Below are positions 32,640 to 43,110 of a DNA stretch of 64,000 bases, piece after piece (the stretch's first letter is position 1; every line of letters begins with the position of its first letter). Source of the DNA: Ephydatia muelleri (taxonomy: Eukaryota; Porifera; Demospongiae; Spongillida; Spongillidae). The notes under the pieces are model-generated. The model made no database searches. It worked only from the letters and a program-made list of their open reading frames with translations, and had not been told where the DNA came from. Where the stretch lies: positions 7,909,122 to 7,973,121 of the forward strand of contig JABACO010000020.1 of NCBI GenBank assembly GCA_013339895.1, written 5' to 3'. Both the position numbers and the translations under genes were made by a program.

Positions 32640-33290
32640 GCTGCTGGACTTGCTGAGCAGATTGAGGCACAGCAACTTTTCCCACTTTGTCAGGATCTAC
32701 TTGCAATCCATCGACTTCTACCAGGTGACCAATGGTAAGCAAAGCTGAGCAAAATTACAGAGTTACATGTAGAAGAGAGTTACTAGCAGTTGTAACCTTC
32801 ACCCACGACACTTTCCCCTTTCGGCCTTATCTCTTGGGTAGACAATTCATGCACCATCCGGACAGATCATAGCTCCCTTCAATGGCTTCAAAACTTTAAA
32901 GAACAACTTGCATGCAAGATGGCTGGAGCAGTTACAGGAGTATAAAAACGAAGTTATATTCACCGAAAAAGAAAGAAATCACAGCAACGCATATTAGACT
33001 TCCTGAGGAGATGAAGAGTGATAGTCCTAAAAGTAGCAACATCATGCACAGTTGTAAGCATTGATGGACCAGCAGATGAGAAGAGGAAGGAGATGAAGGA
33101 AAAGCAACATAAGGATGATGCTGTCGGACCTGTGTTGAAGGCTAAAAAAAGTGATCTGTTACCTACAAAAGATGTGTTGAAACCATTTTCAGTTGGAACT
33201 CGTCATCTATTTTAACTCTGGGACCAACTGAAAGTTAAGAAGTCCTATATTGCAAAACTAAGGACTAATTTCCCAAAGAAGTACTGCGTG
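32640..33290 (+). pseudogene. Ty3/gypsy pol remnant (RNase H to linker)
   Basis: Readable pieces in shifting frames: RPYLLGRQF, RTDHSSLQWLQNFKE (about 32850-32915, RNase H), IHRKRKK, then at 33018-33215 a 65-residue frame ending FSVGTRHLF and, after a stop, LWDQLKVK. This is the usual order between RNase H and the integrase zinc finger of metazoan Ty3/gypsy elements. Many stops and indels; dead copy with no LTRs found. Confidence 0.65.
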
Positions 33291-33606
33291 GCAAGCAGTG
33301 TTCAGTAAAAACGTTGATACGACTGCTATTCGTGGTTTGACCTGTATACATACTGTGGTGCCGTATTTCTTGCTGAGTGCTCTGCTACGTGGGTTTGGAT
33401 GATTTAGCCAGGTGTGTACGCCATGTATACTGCATGGTTGTGAGTTGCAGCTCCCCGCCAAAGTATAGCCAATTTGGAAAAGCGACTTTAGGACTTTAAA
33501 AACCGCGAGTCAGCCCTTACTATAATGTTTTGTCTCCCTCCCATGTTGCTACTACCTCTGCTGTTATTTTAGTCGCGGGTATATAATGATTTTGACAAAT
33601 CAGTGA
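33291..33606. other. Non-coding, no gene seen
   Basis: Nothing recognised. Confidence 0.4.
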
Positions 33607-33987
33607 ATGAAGCGTTTTCTGACCAGGAAACAGATTAACCCTAGTTATTTCAGGTACAAATCACCAGATCAAGATGTCCGCTTAGTTAAAAAATTGTTTT
33701 CTTACCTTGGCAAAAAAGACATGGTGTTATTGACTGCTTCAGACTGGGAAAAACCCGACTGGGTCACTAGTTCCGCATCCAAACCACGCTTGCTCAAGGT
33801 CCGTCTTGTTAACTCAAACCAAAGGACAACTATTTTAAAGAAAGCAAAGTTGTTACCAAGTAACACGTTTGGTGAACAAAAACTCATTAATAGTCTTTAT
33901 AGTACACTCCAAAGCAAGCAATGCAAAAGGAAGCTGGAGTTAACCATTTTCATAGATCGTATAAGGGACCTGTCAACCTTTGGGTAG
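33607..33987 (+). CDS. ORF resembling the ORF1/nucleic-acid-binding part of a LINE
   Basis: 126 residues. PRLLKVRLVNSNQRTTILKK followed by AKLLPSNTF recalls the RRM-like segment of LINE ORF1 proteins, in which the protein reads R-L-L-K-V-x-F ... I-L-K-x-A-x-L. There is no zinc knuckle and no reverse transcriptase downstream. It may be a truncated element copy. Assignment is tentative. Confidence 0.35.
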   Translation: MKRFLTRKQINPSYFRYKSPDQDVRLVKKLFSYLGKKDMVLLTASDWEKPDWVTSSASKPRLLKVRLVNSNQRTTILKKAKLLPSNTFGEQKLINSLYSTLQSKQCKRKLELTIFIDRIRDLSTFG

Positions 33988-34306
33988 GATATACCAGGGT
34001 AGGACGAACTGTACTACTGGATATTCTAGCATGACGAAAAATAATAATTGCCACTTACAGGGTATTCACTTTTATGCAGTAAACAATTGCTTATTAAATA
34101 ATCTGTAAATTAGAAAGAGAAAGGATCAATCTTCATGGTAGGATCTTGTTGGTTTCACCGAGTGAGTAGTGAAATCTTGGCATTTGAGTATGACCCGATC
34201 ACCTGTTTTCAGCATATAATTGCAACGATTTAAGCATACTATAGGCTTGGTATTGGAAAAGTTCCTTTATGTACAAGAGTGACCTATACTAGTGGCTACA
34301 TATAAG
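33988..34306. other. 3' flank of the receptor gene
   Basis: No gene seen. It would hold the 3' UTR of the minus-strand receptor. Confidence 0.4.
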
Positions 34307-35727
34307 TTAGTTTACTATGTCATATGCTGGGCATGGTTCAAGGTCCTCCTCCTTCAAGGAAAGTACAAACGTCTTAATTCCCTGGTATGCACGGTTCTGT
34401 TCCAATTCAATTTCATTGCCATTCATTTTACCTTTAAAGAAATTCATATCAAGTTGATGTTGTGATGCTCAGATAAGCACATTACCTTTAAGTTTACATT
34501 TGATGTACACATATGCACAGACCACAGCCACAACTGCTGACATCATCACTGCTGATGCTCCACTGACAGTTCCATATACTGCATAATAAGAATATGATCA
34601 TGTACATAACTATAGCATAAAAGCACTTTCCGGGGTCCCCAAACAATATGTGCCAAATGTCATAAATAACCACTTCTTACTTATTGTGCTTGAAATAACT
34701 TGTGTTTGATTGATGTAGTCCATTCGAGTTTATGTAGAAGTAGCTATGTGCATCACAGTTGTGGCAGTGATGAGAAGCTTTGTTAAGAATTCTGTACAAA
34801 CACACATCAAATATGGACCTTAAATTCATGCTATGAAATGTACAGCAACTTAAATAGAAATAATGTCATAACCTGTTGGTGTCTTCTGTTGCAGAACATA
34901 CGTAGCTGCATTCCCATTTCCAGCTCCATTGACAACAGAGAACTTAAACTCCACTGCTCCATTGCCATCTAATATATTTGTATTTCCCCTTCCATCAGAT
35001 CCAACACTTGTAAAGAAAGGGTCCCAGAGGCCAAGAGTGTAGTTACATAATGCCAAAGGGGCACATGTGGCTGGAGTATTGAATGTATTTGTGTTATTTG
35101 TTAGGTTGTGACTGAGGACATAATGACAAATAGTAGGAGGGGTCGACAATTGAAGAGAATATGGTACTACCCAGGAGAGGGTGACAATATTGTTTGAGAT
35201 AGTGATTTGAAATTGCTGTGGTGGAGGTAATATGCCTAAGTAATTCAGTGAAACTATACCTCCAAGGTACAGTGCCCATATTTAGGCATGCTGAATCATT
35301 GATCAATGTTAGACACTGTAGAATTATACTGTGTTTATAATCTATAGACAAGTTTTCATGCATATATAGCTTTCTCATTTCTTTAAAGAGCATGTTATTT
35401 CATCCAATTAACTGCAACACTTATGTCTTCACATGCATGTGACTGTGGGAATAATGCATGATGAATTCTGCACTATACAGATCACTGTAATGTTGTTGTT
35501 AGCTTTGGTGGTTGGAACAATGAGCTGAGAGGACACAATTCCATTTGGTGATACAATGAAGTGTGTAGGGCTTATGCTCTTGTTGAGTACATATGATGTG
35601 CTAGTAAAGTATCCATCCACTGTCCAGAAGAGTAATGTTCCTTTTCCAGAGCAGTTGAATGTAAAGTTTGATGCATTGTTCACAAATATTGTGTAGTCAT
35701 GAGATGGGGAAATGACAACACTGGCAT
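34307..35727 (-). CDS. Type I membrane receptor with Ig-like and fibronectin-III domains (3' exons)
   Basis: Minus-strand exons in reading order: 35727-35433, 35235-34873, 34578-34486 and 34431-34307 (stop TAA). The first has an Ig-like domain (FNCSGKGTLLFWTVDG, paired Cys, several N-x-S/T sites). The second is an FN3-like domain (PPQQFQITISNNIVTLSW .. CNYTLGLWDPF .. EFKFSVVNGAGNG) with many N-glycosylation sites. The third is a transmembrane helix (ASAVMMSAVVAVVCAYVYIK) and the fourth a short cytoplasmic tail with two tyrosines (NRAYQG, PAYDIV). Upstream exons including a signal peptide were not found. It looks like an adhesion or recognition receptor; the tyrosine motifs could recruit SH2 proteins (inference). 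Splice phases agree. Confidence 0.75.
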
Positions 35728-36540
35728 CTATACAAGGAATGAATGAATTAAAATCAGAAATAAGTTTACATTGGAATAAATACATGCATTATGCTACACA
35801 ATACAAGCATGAAAAGCTGTGATGGTAATAAAGGATAGCAGGTTTATAGCAAAAAAGATGCATTTCAATCAGGGTATTGCATCCTACTTATACATTAATT
35901 TATGTGCATCATCATCACATACTACTGAACACAATGTGTTCAGTACACAGTATCTGTTTCTGTTTATTGTATAAATTATTTACAATACACCAAAAAAGTG
36001 CATAACAACAAAATCATTTGTTATAAATGTACAACAGTCACTGACTTGCTATGACAAAGCTATGGTTTTTGTAACTACTGAGAATTGCATTGTGCGTGTG
36101 CCTTTGTTTACAAATGTGTTCACCTTACTAGATACGAAATTATTTCTTGAAAAAAACTTTTTAATGGTTTTGACACTAATGTACATTCTAATGCCAGTTG
36201 AACACATCAAAATGCATCCACAGGTCACACTGATGTCAATCAACAGTATCTTGGAACTGATTAACCCAGTGATGCTTTGTGCTCAACTGTATGGATTTCC
36301 CGCCCGCATCATGATCCCTATCGAGAAGGAATTATGCAATACAACTTACTACATGTAGCAGATCGACCGTATGACATGATAGCGATCAGGAAATACAAAG
36401 AGTGATTCGCCATCTTGCTATTCATCTCTTCTATTTAGGTATCGCAAAGGATCTGAAGCAATTGGTGATGTCACGTGACAACCAAAGTTGTCCCAAAATG
36501 GTCTTATCTGTACATGTAAGGGGCAAATGGTGCGCTTTTC
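35728..36540. other. Upstream flank of receptor exons, no exon recognised
   Basis: The ORF at 36062-36358 is hydrophobic but shows no family motif. Confidence 0.35.
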
Positions 36541-36662
36541 CGTTTTAGTCACACCAATACTCCTTGGTCATACAGACAAAAACAGGCTTGCTAAATTTCG
36601 TCTTAGGACCAAATAGCAGCGTGTTTTTGGTCCTACTGGACCAATTATTGACTAAAACGAGA
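36541..36662. repeat. Short inverted-repeat element (about 120 bp)
   Basis: cgttttagtca at 36541 and tgactaaaacg at 36650, with ggtccta/taggacc motifs between. Possibly a small miniature element; no target duplication found. Confidence 0.45.
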
Positions 36663-37200
36663 AGTTCCGGGACCAAAAAGCGCGCCCACTTTGATCCTAC
36701 GGACCAAAGAAGGTTTGCATCACTAACGATTGTTGTCCAATGATCTCAGTCACAAAGAAAAGGCTCGAAATATTACGAATCTGTGAGAATTTTTATCCAT
36801 GGCCGTATTACGGTCAATGATGGGAAGATTATCAACACCATGCACAAAAATAAATTATAACATTAAATATACGAAGTAAGGTAATGCTAAAGACCCTGCA
36901 TTTTACCTTTTATGCAGCTCGATAGGACGATGTATTTATAGGGAAGGGGGGGGGGGGGGGGGGGGGGGGGGGGAAGGACAAGATATGCATTTCACTAGCT
37001 TCAAAAGCTAATTAATAAATGACAAGGTCAATTGATGAATTGAAGCAATCATCCACAAATAAAAGGACCTGCTCTCTTATTATAACAGCGTTCTGAGTCT
37101 ACAAGCAAACGCGATTTACAATGACGATACGCACGCGAAAGTGCAATTAATTATGCTGATTTGGGGCATTCATTGTTTTACTGTACTAGGTTTGTATCAA
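36663..37200. other. Non-coding with a 28-base G-run
   Basis: G homopolymer 36946-36973. Otherwise unique, AT-rich, no gene. Confidence 0.5.
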
Positions 37201-37202
37201 TA

Positions 37203-37670
37203 CAGGGGTGTCCCACAATCAAAGAAAATTCGATAAAAATTCAACACATATATTTACATTAGTGGATATTGATAATTATTGATCAAATATGGAAGAAATG
37301 CTGATAATATTATTTACACTAATGGTTTAATAGAAATAACTGTAAATATGCAAAACTACTCATAATCAAGTGCCCGAAAATCAAATGTTCGACCGTTAAT
37401 AACTCTGCAGTGAAATAAGTTAATTAACTTTAGGTTACAAATCAAGCCAAGTAAGGTCACTTGTACTTGATGATTGCTTTGAATTAAAAACTTCATGAAA
37501 CGTAGCATTCTAGTTACTAATTAAAACCCTAATTATCAAATTTTGATTTTAGTTAATTGCATGCAGAAAATATTAATGCCATAATTTCTTCCTCAGTTAT
37601 CCATGACTTTACAAATTAATTTTAGTTAGGATGCTATGCTTATTTTTAAACTTGATTGTGGGACACCCTG
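37203..37670. mobile_element. TA-flanked miniature element with CAGGGGTGTCCCACAATCAA ends (468 bp)
   Basis: Left end CAGGGGTGTCCCACAATC and right end GATTGTGGGACACCCTG are inverted repeats of about 22 bp with one G-length difference. TA lies at 37201-37202 and 37671-37672. CAGGGTGTCCCA ends with TA duplication are characteristic of Tc1/mariner-class miniature elements. The interior is AT-rich and non-coding. Confidence 0.85.
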
Positions 37671-37672
37671 TA

Positions 37673-38155
37673 TTCGGCACATACATACTTGGTAGAACGA
37701 CGCAAGCCAGAAGAAGTACATGTTTTTTACATCTCACCTCAAACATGGATAACGCACATGGAACGCATTGTGTGGATTACAGTACACAAAAGAGCTACAG
37801 TAATTTACTCGTTGCAAATGAAGCATTCGCGTCAGATCATTCATGTACATAGGCTTCAACGCATGCTATCACGTTACCATGCAAGCACATTCTGTACTAT
37901 AAGACCTGATGACATGTACCTCCCTTCATGCCTTCGCGGTCATGTACTGCCATCAACCAAAAGCAGTTTCTAAATGGCCACGTACTTTTTTTTCTGTTAG
38001 CATTTGTACAGGCAGGTGTTTTCATTGATGGTATGTACAAATGATTACAACAAACATTTCATGTTATTAGAGAACGCTGCTGGAGTAACTGGAAAATGTC
38101 CATTACAAGTAGACAACTGCTTTGGTAATGTTAGTTCACTCTACACAAGTACTCT
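37673..38155. other. Non-coding, no gene recognised
   Basis: The ORF at 37656-37973 has no recognisable motif. Downstream flank of PSMC1. Confidence 0.35.
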
Positions 38156-39429
38156 TCACAGGTACAACCCTTCAGGAGCCCCTTCATTCTTTTGGTACAG
38201 AACGTTGTCCTTTGCCTTTCTGAAATCCTCACTTGTCACTTTCATACGTCTTTCACGCAATGCCAAAAGCCCTAATTCTGTGCAAATTGCCTAAGATAAC
38301 AAAATTTACAGCACACGCTTAAGGACATATTAGTCATATGCAATACACCTGTAATTCATCACATGGTAATACATCAACTTTCAATAATTTAGAGAAAACA
38401 TTATTTCACAAAAATGAATGTGAGCTGTCTTCACACATGCACTGAGCAAGCATGCACAATAATAAATTTGCATATGAATTATTATGATTCCAAGCAAAGT
38501 AGTAGACAGTGTAGATGCTAACCTTAATGTCTGCCCCTGAAAGGTCATCTTTAGCTGTACATGATGTACTCTTCCAGGTCCAAGTCACTGGCCAATGTCA
38601 TTTACTTGTGTGGTTCTGAAAAATCCTACAACGTGTTTTTTCATCAGGTAGTGGGAATTCTATCTTCCTATTAATGCAACCTGTTGACAACAACATGAAT
38701 TAGATTCATATTGAACAACTGGAGCTAAAGCAGTTTCACAACCCCCTAGATGCTGCATATCAAATTTATTAACTTAACATTACACTATGGGCTTTCTTTC
38801 AAGCATAGACTTCCAGAGTCTCTTTTTGTGTCGTTTATAATATGCACTTGTACACCATCCTTGACTTGTGAATATGTGTACCCATATTTATACCCGAAAC
38901 CGTCAACTGTATAGTACAGTACAAAAAACAATTGAAGTCCGATTGTAGTCTGACTAGCATCACTTTTTGCAATACAACGCATGCACAGTATATATAAAAT
39001 AAAACATGTTTTAGAAAAATGGAATGCACACACACAATTACCCATGTACAGTACCTGGTCGAATCAAAGCTGGATCCAGAGTTTCAATACGGTTAATTGC
39101 CATGATAACCTATTCAAGAAAACAAATACTCACATGTATAAAATAAAAAACAACTTCATTCATAAATTCTGAACTTATTAGAATTCATTTTCATTTTTTA
39201 AGATTATAGTATTGAGACAATTCATTTAACTACTCTAGTCAATTTTTTTTTGCACACCTGTACATGTAAGTTGCAGTTTACACTTTTTATTCATGTCATG
39301 AACCTCTGTACACCCACATGCACACTGTATATGCCCTACAGCTGCTGCATTTGTACCTTCATGCATTACGTCTCCACGGGAATCAAATCCATTCAGCTGG
39401 TTCAATAGCTTCAACATGGTACGCTGTAT
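38156..39429 (-). pseudogene. PSMC1: 26S proteasome regulatory ATPase Rpt2 (PSMC1), 3' exons only, decaying
   Basis: Minus-strand exons 39429-39370 (LNQLNGFDSRGD), 39109-39055 (VIMAINRIETLDPALIRPG), 38680-38523 ([18 protein letters not shown] .. KDDLSGADIK) and 38290-38156 ([18 protein letters not shown] .. EGAPEGLYL, stop 38158-38156). These are the sensor and arginine-finger region and C-terminal lid of the AAA ATPase subunit Rpt2, ending in its conserved LYL tail. The N-terminal half and Walker motifs are missing; TE sequence starts within about 170 bp upstream. In exon 3 one base is lost near 38597 and four bases (tgta) are gained near 38556, together a net +3. Two Arg-to-Cys changes fit CpG decay. 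Either a truncated pseudogene or a gene damaged by insertion; assembly error for the indels is possible. Confidence 0.8.
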
Positions 39430-39596
39430 CTATATGTAGAAATGCTGACATGCAGCTGGTGATAATAGGAGGCACAACCCTTGAACAATCATTGCATAAC
39501 CTTTGTGCATGACCCCTGCATGTGGCAGACAGATGAACTGATAGAACATTCTAGATTGTGATACATGACATAAATGAGTGTGTGTACATGTATTTG

Positions 39597-39780
39597 CACT
39601 GCGCCACAGCATTTAGTATGCAGAGCTGTGCAGAGTCTGCATACCAACCATATGCAGATGAGTATCATTGAAGTGTTCATATGCAGACGTCTGCATATGA
39701 ACACTTCAATGATACTCATCTGCATATGGTTAGTATGCAGACTCTGCACAACCCTGCATACTAAATGCTGTGGCGCAGTG
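39597..39780. mobile_element. Palindromic CACTG..CAGTG miniature element (184 bp)
   Basis: Two 92-bp arms meet without a loop at 39688/39689 (agac|gtct). Only three mismatches between arms. Ends are CACTGCGCCACAG and its inverse, flanked by TTG on both sides (39594-39596 and 39781-39783). CACTG ends with a 3-bp duplication fit a non-autonomous EnSpm/CACTA element. It would form a very strong hairpin. It lies directly upstream of the truncation point of PSMC1. Confidence 0.8.
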
Positions 39781-39874
39781 TTGGTAATCAGGGTTGTCGT
39801 GTGCTATTACATATTATGACTATTGAGTCAAGAGAATAGTTGCTACGTTTAAGTCAGGAGTATAGTATTTACAT
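39779..39874 (+). repeat. Partial LTR of a Ty3/gypsy element
   Basis: Sequence ends TATTTACA directly before a tRNA-iMet-type primer site, as an LTR should. It could begin at TGTTGG (39779), giving about 95 bp, but the palindromic element abuts there, so the 5' part may have been lost. No second LTR found. Confidence 0.45.
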
Positions 39875-39894
39875 TGGTAGCAGAGAATGGTTAG
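39875..39894 (+). promoter_or_regulatory. Primer binding site, tRNA-iMet type, overlapping the gag start
   Basis: tggtagcagagaatggtt matches the complement of the 3' end of initiator tRNA-Met (TGGTAGCAGAGGATGGTT) with one mismatch. The gag ATG (39887) lies inside it. Confidence 0.65.
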
Positions 39895-40320
39895 CAACCA
39901 CGTCAGCCTACCCAAACCTTTCGCATCGGGCAACATCTCTAAGTGGTTCACAAAGTTCGATATCTGCTGTGACGCTAACGAATGGGACGACGACAAGAGA
40001 GCTACAAAGCTACTGACATTGCTGAAGAGAAGAAAAGCTACACAAAATCCAAAGAGATGCTTGTCGCGCGGATCACGCCAAACACGTTCATGACGATAGA
40101 GCAGTTCCGGCAGAGAAAGCTCGTTCCGGGCGAGGCATTGTCGCTGTTCCTTCATGATCTGAAGCAACTACTGGACCTAGCGATGCCGAAGCTTGATGCT
40201 GGAGCAAAGGAGCAATTGATAATACACCAGTTTTTAGCGGCACTTCCTAACATTGTTAGAAAACAGTTACGAGCTGCAGGAGACACTACCAGGCTTCGCT
40301 GTAAAAAAGTTGTGTGCTGA
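39887..40320 (+). pseudogene. Ty3/gypsy gag fragment
   Basis: LPKPFASGNISKWFTKFDIC starts in one frame. From about 40020 the reading continues in another (EEKKSYTKSKEML, FRQRKLVPGEALSLFLHDLK, LLDLAMPKLDAGAKEQLIIH, QFLAALPNIVRKQLRAAGDT). This is the capsid-type gag domain of metazoan Ty3/gypsy elements. A short stretch between the two halves is missing, so frame is lost. It stops before the zinc knuckle; pol is absent. Confidence 0.8.
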
Positions 40321-40512
40321 GCACACCAAATTTGGTGTGCTACGCTGGTATCAGAGGGCACACCAATATTAGAGTGTTTAGCACTCCATTAATAGGAGTG
40401 TGACCATCACACCTTAGATAGTGTGTTTTGCACACCTCCTTCAGTGTGTTTTACACACCTCCTTCAGTGTGTTTTACACTCTCCTTTACCTATGTGTGCA
40501 AAGCACACCCTA
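40308..40512. repeat. Cluster of GTGTG/CACAC short repeats and small palindromes
   Basis: gtgtgctgagcacac and caaatttg-centred inversions, then several copies of cagtgtgttttacac with cacctcctt. Similar in style to the subterminal GTGTT repeats of the nested element at 45187-50759. It may be a terminus of a non-autonomous element; borders not defined. Confidence 0.45.
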
Positions 40513-40765
40513 CTTCACCTACACATCATTACACATAAGTTGGAATACTAAATAAAAATACAAACTTTACACAATGCTGCACACAGAAGTTCAGTTTCAG
40601 TCATGGTTTAGGAAGTGTTGCTAAAAAGTTTTTAACAGACACATTAATGGAAATCTGCGGCTCTTGTGACCTAAGCAAAATAACTTCCAAAAAACAATAT
40701 AAATTATGGCAACCTGTAGGATAACAAATGTTAAAGATATAGAAAGCTGCTATTAAATATCATCA
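40513..40765. other. Non-coding, no gene seen
   Basis: Nothing recognised. Confidence 0.4.
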
Positions 40766-41363
40766 ATGGGCAGTCGCATTGAAGGTGACCAGCTTGTCCG
40801 CAACTCCAACATCTCCTCTGCCTTCCTTGCGGTGGCTTCCTATGGTCCTTTGATCAAGCAGTTCATTCAGCTACTGTCTTTGTCAACTGCTCCACTTGTA
40901 ATGACAGTTTCTCTATCGAGGAAAAAGACGCTACTGCACGTGAGTTACCTGGTTCCTCCGATTTATCCCTCTAAACGCCTTTCTGCCGTCCACGAAGGAT
41001 ATGCTTTATCAGCCAGTGAGCGCAGTCTGCCAGAAAACTCCAATATAGTCTCCGAGGCTCTCTGGCTACCCCCGTGTACTTTCGTCTGCCACTCTAGCTC
41101 TAGCCCGGCCGGAGCAAACTAGGCAAGTCTTGACTGCGTCGTAGTGTACCGTACTGTCTCCCAAAAGACCCAGTTGACTCACCATTCGAAACGGCTCGTC
41201 TTCCAACAGGGAGACAAGCTCCTGACCCATCTTACCCTCGGAAATTCCTGCCTCCCGCATGTACAGCTCCACCCTTTGTATCCACAGCCTGAAGTCCATT
41301 CCCGCGGCATATCGGGGTGGAGGGCGAGCGCTGAATCAGATAGGCCGTCGTTCCGAGTCCATC
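40766..41363 (-). pseudogene. Ty3/gypsy gag remnant of a second element
   Basis: Minus-strand: DFRLWIQRVELYMREAGISE and LVSLLEDEPFRMVSQLGLLG (41299-41180), then after a frame change FSGRLRSLADKAYPSWTAER (about 41060-40995) and, further, SIEKLSLQVEQLTKTVAEL. Typical order of a gypsy-type capsid domain. Frame is broken several times. The start lies just inside the primer site at 41364-41380. Confidence 0.7.
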
Positions 41364-41380
41364 CCACTTCTGACACCAAA
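41364..41380 (-). promoter_or_regulatory. Primer-site region of the minus-strand Ty3/gypsy element
   Basis: Minus-strand tttggtgtcagaagtgg directly after the LTR end. This leader is common in metazoan Ty3/gypsy elements; I do not assign the tRNA. Confidence 0.55.
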
Positions 41381-41500
41381 TGTAGCGAGAACAGTACAGC
41401 TGATAAAGAGCCCAATATCTTACAGGGAATGCACTTATATACCTAAAGATAAGGAACTACGCATGCGCACACAAACACACTACAGTAGCAAAGCCTGACA
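41381..41500 (-). repeat. LTR of the minus-strand Ty3/gypsy element (120 bp)
   Basis: On the minus strand it starts TGTCAGGCTTTGC and ends TCTCGCTACA, with a TATA-like ggtatataagtg inside, and is followed by the gag leader. The partner LTR is not in the expected place downstream, so the copy is truncated. Confidence 0.65.
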
Positions 41501-41589
41501 TTGAAAAGGAAGACATGAATGCTGCTGATGAGTGTAATGATGCACTGCGAAGCCCCAGACTAGGCTGTGTAACCTCCCCTTCATAATGA

Positions 41590-41705
41590 AAATAGATTTT
41601 TCCGAAAACTTTAACAACACTAATCGATTTTTCAGGTTTTTGTGGATCTGAAAATCGATTTTTCCGAATAGCTTAAAAAACAAAATCGATTTTTCCGAAT
41701 AGGTT
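41590..41705. repeat. Three or four copies of aatcgatttttccgaa
   Basis: Near 41591, 41619, 41653 and 41683, at irregular spacing of about 30 bp. Confidence 0.6.
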
Positions 41706-42029
41706 TTGCCAAATTTACTGCCGAATACCTAGGTTATTCAGGTTAGGTGCTTGTGTAGTGCACTGAGAAGATAAATGATTTATTTTATGTCTACACAAAA
41801 TCTACCTGGTCTTGCAAAGCTATGCATATCAGTTGAAAAGAAAGAGCCACAAAGGTTTACAGTAGCATGTGCTTGTCAAACAATTTAATAAATTGCATGT
41901 CTTTATTGTGCACATGTAGATATCAATAGTAATGTAAACCTTCAATAATTATACTGGTCCCCCGGCTGCTAAGAAATTTGCATAAATACGTCTCACAACG
42001 CGTTGCAACGGTTAATTTTTCACCCGGGT

Positions 42030-43110
42030 GGTTTAAACTTTACCCACAGCAGATAAACATTCACTTCAGAAATGCCAAACAAGACTTGGAAGTCCCGCAC
42101 CCACCAGCTGTGGGTCTTTCATGTCTCTTCAAACGATACAAAGCCTTGCCTCTTGCCATTATGTTTATCAATAGCATTGAAGTTTGAGCGATAGATCTCA
42201 TGAATATGCCACTGTTCTAAATGTACTGTCCTGGTTTGCCAATCGCCATTACTGTGTCTCACTGTAAAGTTTCAGACAAGTGTTTTTCCCATGTTAGTAG
42301 TTCCAGCCATCCCATAAGGGACATTGGTTGCTTGTCTTTATCCAGAGCAGCCAATGCCTCCCACTGCTGACCATTTACAGTGAAAGCATGTGTTGCACAA
42401 GCACACTCCCCCCTCTCTGTCACCTGGCTATTTAATCAACCTTTTGGAAAGGCTGTATGTGCAGTTTTTACATTACCAACCATGTACAGCCCTGAACCTG
42501 CTAAGGCTTTGGCAGCCTTCGCTTGCAAAAGCACTATCCAAGATTACTGTACAACCTGTATGTGCTCAGGGTGCAGTGAGTCTCAAAGCTGCTGCTGTAC
42601 CTGCACCAAGTTCTCTGACATGCTTTTTGTCAGCCATAAGTGTTTCGCCTTCATATATTTCAAAGTTGATGATACACCCAGTGGGCTTTCTAGCAACAAA
42701 CATCAGCCCTGGCATCCCTTTCCCTATCCACTTCCCCATACTTTCATCAACAACAAGAATGGGGCCAGGAGAAATACAGCGTTGCATAGCTTGGTTCCAC
42801 TCATTTACAAAACGTCTGATCACTGAGAAAGGATCAGTCTGACGTTCAGAATACTGGGGTAGCGTAAAAGCTTGCAGCAATCTGCGGAATCTGCTGTAGC
42901 TGAGTCCAAACTTGCCCAGGTCATGCTTGACAAAACTAGCACATGCCCCATATTTTGTTGAGAGGGGTCCTTCACAGTAGTCTTGGATAGGGAGTTCAAT
43001 GGGATGGCATAACATGTACATAAGATAACCCATGAAGAGCCAGTATTCCCCCAAGGAAACACTAAATGAGACTCCTTTTCGATGTTCCTGGCCTTTTGTG
43101 GTCATCAAAC
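42030..43110 (-). pseudogene. piggyBac-family transposase (DDE_Tnp_1_7 type)
   Basis: Minus-strand frame 43108-42566 is open for 180 residues: GYLMYMLCHPIELPIQDY, FRRLLQAF, DPFSVIRRFVNEWNQAM, the catalytic VVDESMGKW (about 42745) and DKKHVRELGAGTAAALRLT. Downstream the reading is broken into pieces; a second Asp-type block (VILDSAFAS, about 42540) and the end region (NAIDKHNGKRQG about 42165, FGISEVNVYLLW about 42065) can still be seen in other frames. All piggyBac landmarks are present in order, so it is a full-length but dead copy. TTAA ends were not identified. Confidence 0.75.

Noticed and set aside
36062-36358. Hydrophobic 98-residue ORF as a membrane protein
   Set aside because: No motif, no splice support, typical chance ORF in AT-rich sequence.
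41259-41498. Plus-strand ORF over the minus-strand gypsy LTR and leader
   Set aside because: LTR, primer region and gag motifs are clear on the other strand.
42380-42842. Two overlapping plus-strand ORFs of about 150 residues
   Set aside because: They are antisense to the piggyBac pseudogene and show no motif.
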